Below are positions 56,967 to 64,000 of a stretch of 64,000 bases of DNA, in pieces (position 1 is the stretch's first letter; each line of letters opens with the position of its first letter). The position numbers and the translations under genes are program-made. The DNA is taken from the NCBI RefSeq assembly GCF_020184175.1, contig NW_026083223.1, forward strand, positions 1-64,000. Direction: 5' to 3'. The notes under the pieces are model-generated. The model was not told the origin of the DNA. It ran no database searches and saw nothing but the letters and a program-made list of their open reading frames with translations. The DNA is from Aphis gossypii (Eukaryota > Arthropoda > Insecta > Hemiptera > Aphididae).

Positions 56967-59459
56967 TTAACTTAAAGGTATAATTGAACTACACATATTT
57001 ACTAATGCACAGCAAATCGTTACAATGGAATCTAGTTGACATGCCTCATAATCTTGATGTTTAAGAGTAGTTATTTGTACTGGACCATTTAAGATTTTAA
57101 ATTTTGATCTAGTAAGACCAATTATTCGCTCAACCTGAATTCTAACAGATGCAATTTTTCTGGTTTCTTCAACAGAACATGGATGCAACTGGGGTAAACC
57201 TTTTGTAAAAGCTGGAGTCTTTAATTTTGCACAGTGAAAACCAACACTTTCATTAATAGTAAATCCTCTGTCGGCCAAAACAACATCTCCTGGAATTAAA
57301 TTATTTTAAAAGTTACAATTTTCAGTAATATGTTTATCACTAACTCTACCACCCCAACCATCTGATATATATGAAATACTTCCCTGGGACTTATAGCTAT
57401 AAGATATTTTACAGTATTTTTATTTTTGTATAATGACCATGTTTGTGCCTTTTCTTTTAAATTTGATGTTTTTTCTAAAGGAATCTCAAAACAATCAATA
57501 ATAACAGCAACTGAATTTCCAAATATATTAAAAAATGATCTTGGCATTGTACTGCGTAGTTCTTCCCTCTCTGGCCAATATATTAGATTTTTAAACATGT
57601 GTTCTAACAATATGACCACTTTCCTGAAAATAATAGATGCTGTTGAACATGTTACATTAAATCTGTGGTGATAGTGGCTTTTGTTGGCACACTATCAGCC
57701 AGACAAATTATGAGCTTCGAGCGAAACTCGAAGTCGGAGACAAGGTAACCACTACAAATAACAACAAGCTTGACGGGACAAAACTTTTTATTTGGTAGGG
57801 AAACAGACTCGAGAGTAAAGTTATTTTACAATAAAATAAATACACGGTTTAACGGGTATAGCGGTCGCGGAGACAATGTACGCGCGTTGTAGCGTCGGCG
57901 GTGTCGAAAAAACGGGCCAAGTCGCGTGACGGAACGGAAGTTAGTCGTGATGAGAACTCGGGACTTCACAGTTCGGATGTCGACAAAAGAGTGTCGAAAC
58001 GGGAATCGCGAAATCCGCGTAACGGCCGTAACGAGCCGAGAAAAACGGATCGGTCGCTCGCGCAGGCTGGCGGGGGGTAGCGCGAGATCGCGCGTCGCTA
58101 AAATGCACATACATAGATATAATACACAATAATACAATAATAAAATAATACAATAATACGATAATACAATAATAATTGTGCGCTAACGCGGCGACGGTAA
58201 ACACCGCGACAGTGCGTCCGCGGTGTAGTGGTGATAACCGTATCACCACAAATCTATATCCTAAATCAGTAAATGGAATATTTAATCTTAATTTCATTAG
58301 ACACAATAAAAGTTTTTGAAATTCATTTAATCTCTGATTATTAGCAGTTAGTCCATGTTTAATTTGATCCAATACTAAATTAAAAACAGCCATTGATTCC
58401 AGTCCTGTGTAATAAGTTAACATTTTTTCCCGCCCAATAAATGTTTTCTCAGTTAAGTTAAAATAATCTACTTGATTTTGTAATTCAAAACACTTATCTC
58501 GTAAATTCTCCAACTCGTTGATAACATTTAGCTTAAGGTCAGTATTACAGGCTGTTCCACTTTCTTCAGTAGCATCATTCGATATATCATTTGGTACATC
58601 AATGCTCATATTGTGTTCAGAAGAATCAACCACATTTAATTGCGTACTATTTGGAAACAATTGGGTAGGTTTTAATTCCATTCTTCTACTTGCACGATTG
58701 TACCTTTTAATTGCAGGAGTAGTCGCTTTACCTAATATGAAAAAAAAATAGTTAATTAAAAATGTAGAAAAGAAATATGAAAAAATTATTTACTTCTTTC
58801 AGAGTTATAACCCATGCTTAAGGTTGGTATCCAATCTGGATTTTTATCATCATTATAATTGGCTGGTTTACCTTAAAATAAAATAATTTAAATAAAAATT
58901 ATAATTTATAATATACTTGATGAATACTTGTTTAATAATATGCTATCAACCTCATATTTTATAGTGTAGTAATTTTATAAACAAATTTAACTAATACAGC
59001 AGCTATAGGTACTTATAGATTATAGTTATTATTAATTTATTCTTATGTTTGTCCACATAATCACTAATGTGATAGTCTACAGATTAAATAGATCTTATAG
59101 TAACTTTTATATAAAGTCAGTCTCAGTTGTACAAGTATGATTATTAATTGTAGTCTGTAGATGGATAGGTAGCATATTAGTCAAAGACAACTACCAAAGC
59201 AGTCACTAAGTAACTATTGTTTATTTACAAAAAAATATTTACCAGATTTAAAATGAATTGAACAAATCCTCATGTTCTTCAACTGACTATCAAGAACATC
59301 AGTTCTGTGTAATGCGTTAAGCCACGCTGTTCGCTGTTTTAATAATTGTGTTTTTAAATCTGAGGCAGCATTCACTTTAACCTTCGGAAACCGGTAAAAT
59401 GACAACGATTTGTCCAAGGTTTTGTTTCCACAACCGAAAACGGCACAAAGAGTCGGCAT
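56967..59459 (-). pseudogene. ISL2EU-like transposase: THAP domain and DDE_4-type catalytic domain, split by a solo LTR
   Basis: The protein starts MPTLCAVFGCGNKTLDKSLS (59459), a THAP finger with FPKV, TAWLNAL and RICSIHFKSG. A small exon (58800-58870) has NPDWIPTLSMGYNSE, then the exon 58681-58255 has a coiled helix and a helix-turn-helix (FQKLLLCLMKLRLN). The solo LTR (57664-58250) interrupts after DLGYRF. The catalytic part continues with VAVIIDCFEIPLEK (first Asp), WSLYKNKNTVKYLI, then, after a frameshift near 57290, DVVLADRGFTI (second Asp) and RIQVERIIGLTRSKFKIL (Glu). It ends at 56967. The THAP-DDE_4 order matches ISL2EU/PIF-related elements. It is broken by the LTR and frameshift. 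Confidence 0.78.
57664..58250. mobile_element. GC-rich solo LTR, 587 bp, TSD AATC
   Basis: It begins TGTGGTGATA and ends TATCACCACA, with AATC at 57660-57663 and 58251-58254. Much of it is GC-rich (57850-58100 especially, with several CG dinucleotides), unlike the AT-rich surroundings. AATAAA occurs at 57833. Its excision restores the THAP transposase codons across the site. A longer ORF (57941-58681, -) runs from the transposase into the LTR and is not a gene. Confidence 0.8.
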
Positions 59460-59942
59460 TTTATTAAAATAATAATAACGAATTTATTCACAAACAACAA
59501 ATTAATTCAAAGCTGAAAGAAGTGAAAACGTAGCAAGCTACAGCAGTATTCGTTGTTTGTTGGACCACCAATTAGTGATAACACATGATTAATAAGATAA
59601 TGTAATTGTTTATATACAGCCCTATAATATAATGACCAAGTACCAACTGTACAAATCAAACGTTTTTGGTACACATGTAATAAATAACTAAATAGCTTGG
59701 TCACTTTTTGCTTAAACAATATTTTTATATATACCTACTTGATATTAACATACGAAAAGTGCCTAAATAACTTGATAATTTTTTGCCAGAAAAATAGTTA
59801 CGAAATCTGCAGTTAGTCAAAACTGCTTTTTTATATCTCATAAAATATTAATCATATCATTTGGTCAATTTTTCTATACAATAATATGGTTCAAATAACA
59901 CATTTTATAAAGTTATTTCACTTGGTCACTTCATACATGTAG
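59460..59942. other. Spacer between the ISL2EU-like element and NOF copy 2
   Basis: Non-coding. The 5' end of the THAP gene lies at its left. No clear terminal repeat could be seen for either element. Confidence 0.35.
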
Positions 59943-60904
59943 TCAGTTTTTGCATGACGACGACGATATGGTGTAAATCAAAAATTCACAGGGAACAGTT
60001 GTGCTTGATTTTATGGGATATGAATTCTTTTTAAAATCATCTATCACTACCCAATAATTTGGTTTTCGTTTACATACTGAATAGTAATGCCCAACAGCAT
60101 TTCTAAGTCTACTAAGACCACTTCGATAATATCCGACTCCTCTTAGCTCAAATGTTTTTCCTGAACACACAATAATTTCAGGTATGGAATTTAATTGTAT
60201 TTTAAGGTATGGGATTGCTTCTGTACTATAATCGAAGCTATCATCTAAAATAAAATAAATAGGTACATATTAAAACACATTTAAAATTTTACTATTATTT
60301 TTTTTTCAAACCTTCTGCCCATTTAAGTATTTCTATTATCAAGTGTAAATTTGACGCTGTGGTTGTTCTTATTTTAAATTCTTGACATACATTTGTTCCA
60401 TCTGTATATCCACATATTGAACTTTTCTTATTAATTCTTAACAAAACATAATTTTGTAGTTCACTCAAATCTCCTGTGGTGTTATAAGTTAGATTCAATA
60501 CAGAAATCTTTTTATTATTTTTACAATTTTTATTCGTGCATGTTACAAGTTCTTCAACAGAAGGTAATTCACTTAACATTCCTTGAAATATACTTGTTGC
60601 GGTTGAATCACAAACTACTAGGTTAATAGTACTTAATTTTCGAATATCAAGATGCAGTTGTTTTAAAATAATGTTGGCTCTTTCTGAATATGTTGAAGCT
60701 ATTATGCCATGTTTAACAATTTTGGAAATAAAACAAAAAGAATCAGAGGAATCCATAATTTTGTCAATTTTATTGGAATATAGTATACTATCACAGTAAG
60801 CTACGGTAAATACTGATGTGAGTGTATCAAAAGCACAGGTATTTGTTAATACTATTTTACCAATATTATTTACTGTGATGGCTTTTAGTTCTTCTGCTCT
60901 TGAT
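59943..60904 (-). pseudogene. NOF-type MULE copy 2: USP-like protease module
   Basis: On minus, an open stretch from about 60904 includes NTCAFDTLTSVFTVAYCD (catalytic-Cys-like box, about 60853-60800) and runs into MDSSDSFCFISKIVK. It has VTCTNKNCKNNKKIS (CxxxxC zinc-like pair), then, after a small intron (about 60246-60295), VVGHYYSVCKRKPNYW-type sequence: VGHYYSVCKRKPNYWVVIDD near 60045-60100. Blocks match 4655-5793 in order, but the identity is low, so the two copies are from different subfamilies. The only obvious break is the repeat inserted upstream of it (60905-61955). Confidence 0.62.
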
Positions 60905-61955
60905 CCATTTTTAGGGTTCCGTACCTCAAAAGAAAAAAAACGGAACCCTTATAGGATCACTTTGTTATCCGTCCGTCCGTCTTTCTGTCCGTCTGTCAAG
61001 ACCGTTTTTCTCAGAAACGCGTGGATGTATCAAACTGAAATTTCTATATGATACTCAGGTCTACTGTCCCTGGAAGCTGTAGAAAAATCAACCATCTAAG
61101 CCAACGCAATCAAAAGATACAGCCATTTAGGCCGCAAATTTCCGCAAATTTTCGAAACTCGCACGGGAATCAAAACCTACAGGGTACTTCCCGTGAACTT
61201 AGAATCTTGAAATTTCGTACGAAGTCACGTCTTATAGTACAGATATAGGAAAAATTACGAATTCCATAAATTTTTAGTTTCATCATATAAAAATAAAATA
61301 TTTTTGACAATTTTGAAAATTTCAAAGTTACTACTTCTTATCTAATGAACGCGTTGATAAATATAATTGTAGTTACCGCAATGGCCGCAACTTACCTCTA
61401 TGTATTGAGAGGAGACAAAATTTTTCAATCAGCTTGTTACAATAAAATATAACACGCTAAATTACCCGTCGTTGCCGGGTTAAAGTATAAAAACATTAAT
61501 AATAATTCAGTAAATTTGATAATATTTTCAAATTCTTATTCATCTGTTAATTCGAACTTCAATGTTCAATGTGGTACTATTCATACCTTTTTCAGTCACC
61601 ATTTACAAATCTGGTTCAAATTTAATTCTTAATTAACATTTTTGTACAAGATTTCTAAATAGTGACTAAAAAACTGTAAATAAATAACTTTGATAAAAAA
61701 GCTTGCCCTTGTTATATTATAAAATAAATGATAGATGTTAATATAAAATGAAGGATTACTGGAACGATAAAGATACCTTTGTCATTAATTTATGATCCTC
61801 CAGCTTTTCATATTTTAATGTTATAAATTTCATTTTGCAATAAAAATACCATAACTATGACTCGATTGTCGTGTTGGTTGAACTTTTACTTATATACCTA
61901 CAGGTTTGTACGGAACCCTCGGTGCGCGAGTACAACTCGTACTTGACCGGTTTTT
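60905..61955 (+). mobile_element. 1.05-kb GGTTCCGTAC-type interspersed repeat
   Basis: It begins AGGGTTCCGTACCTCAAAAG and a GGAACCCTTATAGGATCACT-type phrase; near the end is GTACGGAACCCTCGG, then GCGCGAGTACAACTCG and CTTGACCGGTTTTTT. The GGGTTCCGTAC/GTACGGAACCC pair is an inverted repeat about 1 kb apart. A (TCCG)n-like tract (GTCCGTCCGTC) lies at 60969. Similar sequences are known to me as very common in insect genomes. No ORF. It splits the linker and protease part of NOF copy 2. Confidence 0.65.
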
Positions 61956-62730
61956 TTCAGTATAGGCAATGATTTGATATTTCTTGAACTATTTAAATTA
62001 AGATGTTTTAAATGGGGGTTTGGTACAAGATAAGAATTTCCTTTCCTTTTGCTTTTTTGTTTTACGATTCCAGCTTTCGCATGCTAATGCCTCCTTATTT
62101 AAATTGTTTTGTTGATCATCATAAGTATTTTGATTTTGATGTTCTGGTGAATATTATAGGATCGATGTTATATTATCTTCATTAATATTCTGATTTTCAT
62201 GTTCCGATAAATTTGATAGAGCCAAAGACACATTGTCAAAATCTGACTGTGTATTTTACAGGTCTGATTGTTCAGATGGACTAGGGTTTCTTTTTAAATA
62301 AGTACTTCCTCGAATGAGTGATATTCCTTTTAATGAACCTATATGATTTTCTAAGAAAATTTCAACACTTGTTGATAATGTTATACTTTTAAATGTCAAA
62401 GTTTTTAATTTTTTAAAACTGGATTCTACAGCCGCCGATGACGCTACTTCATCTCCAAATCCAAAAATAGGAACCATAATTCCCGACCACAATGGAAGCC
62501 AATTTAAACAATTTAAAACCCTTAATTATTATAAGTACCAATGATGGACAATAAAATGGGTTTATGCCAGTACCTTCTTCGATAAAATTTTTACTTTCAT
62601 TGTAAACTGAGATTGCCCAAGGTTGAAATGGGTTTTCAAAATTATTTAACCCTTCATTTTGTCTTTCATACTCTTCCTCTAACATGGTTCGTGCATGATC
62701 TTCAACTTCATTAGAGGCCAATATATTATT
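61956..62730 (-). pseudogene. NOF-type MULE copy 2: transposase C-terminal part and linker
   Basis: The minus strand carries NPFQPWAISVYNESKNF, then a frameshift near 62470 and FGFGDEVASSAAVESSFKKL with TLSTSVEIFLENHIGSL. This matches the ATSAPVEGYTAQLKRL block of copy 1 in position. A Ser/Asn-rich linker with two HENQN/HQNQN phrases (62240-61960) follows toward the protease module. Stops and shifts show decay. Confidence 0.68.
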
Positions 62731-63559
62731 AAAGGCATCTTAAAAATCTACAAAATGATCATTAATTAGAAATTATTATTTTTATTTTTAAAATATTTAA
62801 TAGGAAGTATATTTATAAGCCTGTACCGGTAAAGCCTATACCTATGTATCATTATATTTATACTTTTTAATAATAGATTCTTATATTAGTTTATTTGATT
62901 TATAAAAATTATGTTGGCAATTTTTAAATTATTATTTACGTTTTGATTATATTTTATATGAATAATTAAATTATATTTATAATATTATAATAGTATCAAT
63001 TAAATGGGTATATCGATATGCTTATACCTGTATTTATTGATATGTAAAATCATAATACAATAATTTATGTAGGTAATATATTTTAGTATATACACATTTT
63101 ATGAATCATATCAATATTAAGAATCTCATTGTTTATTTAATATTTAGTTATTTTAACTTAATTTAGTTTTCATAATAATTATTTAAATAAGATTAAATTA
63201 TAATTCATTCATTTATGTACCTGTATTTTATTACAAAAATTAATAAACTACTAGTTTATTTTATTTTTATTTTGGAACTCGTTGCATGAAATGATTGGTA
63301 AATAACTCAATTTGCAAGATATTGAAGTTAATTTAACTATAAGTTATAAATAAATACTAATAATTTATAACCATAGTAAACATTTTTCACTCAAATAAGT
63401 AGATACTGAACTATTACTTAAATGTCTTACCTTGAAAGCCTGTCAAGGTAGCCTGGAGTTATCTGTTTTTATGTAGCTCACATGGTGTTTCTAATTCCGT
63501 GATTGTATTAACACCATCAGTTTCGTTTGTTAATATAATAAACAGTGTAAGCAGCATAG
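62731..63559. other. AT-rich spacer in NOF copy 2
   Basis: No gene seen. It is a long AT-rich segment between two transposase blocks, possibly an intron or a decayed insertion. I detected no terminal repeat. Confidence 0.4.
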
Positions 63560-63572
63560 CACGGATATCAAT

Positions 63573-64000
63573 TTATGTTTGACATTTTATAATCATTCCA
63601 AAAGCCCTAAATATTATTTCCCTAACTCTCCTTTGTACACTTTTCAATGGAACCCATTTACACGCTATTTTTATAAAATGTGCAACGTCAATTCTTATAA
63701 AACAATTAGGTACCCAATTAGGGTCTGGGTTAGTTTGATTAATAAGAAAATCTGCACACATTCTAACATAATCTTGTAAAGTAGAAAATTGCGTACAGCT
63801 CTGAGTTATAGCAGATAATAAGGCCAAAGAATTGTCACAAACTGTTTGTCTTGGCTTCGGTACATCACACGCAGCCCACTGCACTAGCCAATTACAAATT
63901 GATGAATTTGTATGTCTTTCAGTTAGTTAATATATTAGTGGCTGTAAAACTGTGCCCAGCTTTTTCATCGTATACTACACCTTCATACAAATAAATTATG
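63573..64000 (-). pseudogene. NOF-type MULE copy 2: catalytic part, running off the window
   Basis: From the right edge the minus strand reads LYEGVVYDEKAGHSFTATN, a frame change, then ERHTNSSICNWLVQWAACDV, QTVCDNSLALLSAITQSC (second Asp block) and VPNCFIRIDVAHFIKIACKW. These match the copy 1 motifs HIFLY, SEVQD, YWL..W, VVCDYS and VRLDIAHF. It ends at about 63573. The N-terminal part lies beyond 64000. Confidence 0.75.

Noticed and set aside
57826..58137. 103-codon ORFs on both strands in the GC-rich block
   Set aside because: Open frames here follow from GC-rich, stop-poor sequence of a solo LTR; there is no protein-like motif.
57941..58681. 246-codon ORF on minus
   Set aside because: Its 5' half is the transposase, but after about 58255 it runs into the solo LTR; the rest is not part of a protein.
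1..64000. tRNA or rRNA genes
   Set aside because: No cloverleaf with A/B boxes or rRNA-like conserved block was recognised; the Ser-tRNA-like stretch at 25836 is a primer-binding site.

Overview
This window looks like a transposon-dense stretch of an AT-rich insect nuclear genome, most likely an aphid or a close hemipteran. That is an inference from short GT-AG introns, from the mix of element families (Maverick/Polinton, NOF-type MULE, BED- and TTF-finger hATs, PIF/Harbinger, THAP-type ISL2EU, RTE-like LINE, Ser-tRNA-primed LTR element), and from the absence of bacterial-type gene organisation. Nearly every coding segment belongs to a mobile element. The exception is one well-preserved six-exon gene of unknown function (about 25938-28332).

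Layout. (1) 1-17430: a decayed Maverick/Polinton-like element. Its type-B DNA polymerase (+) is split by a 10.57-kb MULE (3889-14456) with 9-bp target duplications and long foldback-style inverted repeats. Its integrase (-) is split by a solo LTR (15157-15591). A further protein of unknown role lies at 16308-17411 (-). (2) 17508-22350: a 5'-truncated RTE-like LINE holding a deletion-derivative Harbinger (18379-21870, TSD CAG). (3) 22350-25900: MULE fragments, a 1.5-kb repeat also present inside the first MULE, and LTR pieces with a Ser-tRNA primer-binding site. (4) 25938-28332: the six-exon gene. Its 3' UTR is split by a three-level nest: a hAT (28545-40978) holds a Harbinger (30958-39577), which holds a second hAT (31845-35770). 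Each has an exact target duplication. (5) 41700-48066: a BED-type hAT relic, probably split by a nearly intact hAT (45236-47569). (6) 48600-52700: another Harbinger. (7) 53880-59460: an OTU fragment, a 565-bp hairpin element, then an ISL2EU-like element with convergent SWIM-YqaJ-PHD and THAP-DDE genes; the latter is split by a GC-richer solo LTR. (8) 59943-64000: a second NOF-type MULE relic, running off the right edge.

The most notable biology is in the two NOF-type MULEs (3889-14456 and 59943-64000). Both place a MULE transposase upstream of a C-terminal, USP-like cysteine-protease module: an NTCxFD[S/T] box, CxxC-type zinc ligands and a terminal GHY box. Seeing the same order in two diverged copies argues that it is a real family architecture. 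One of these elements also has Drosophila Foldback-like structure. The exact target-site duplications allow a relative-age stratigraphy of the insertions. All family calls come from motif recognition by eye; no database search was run.
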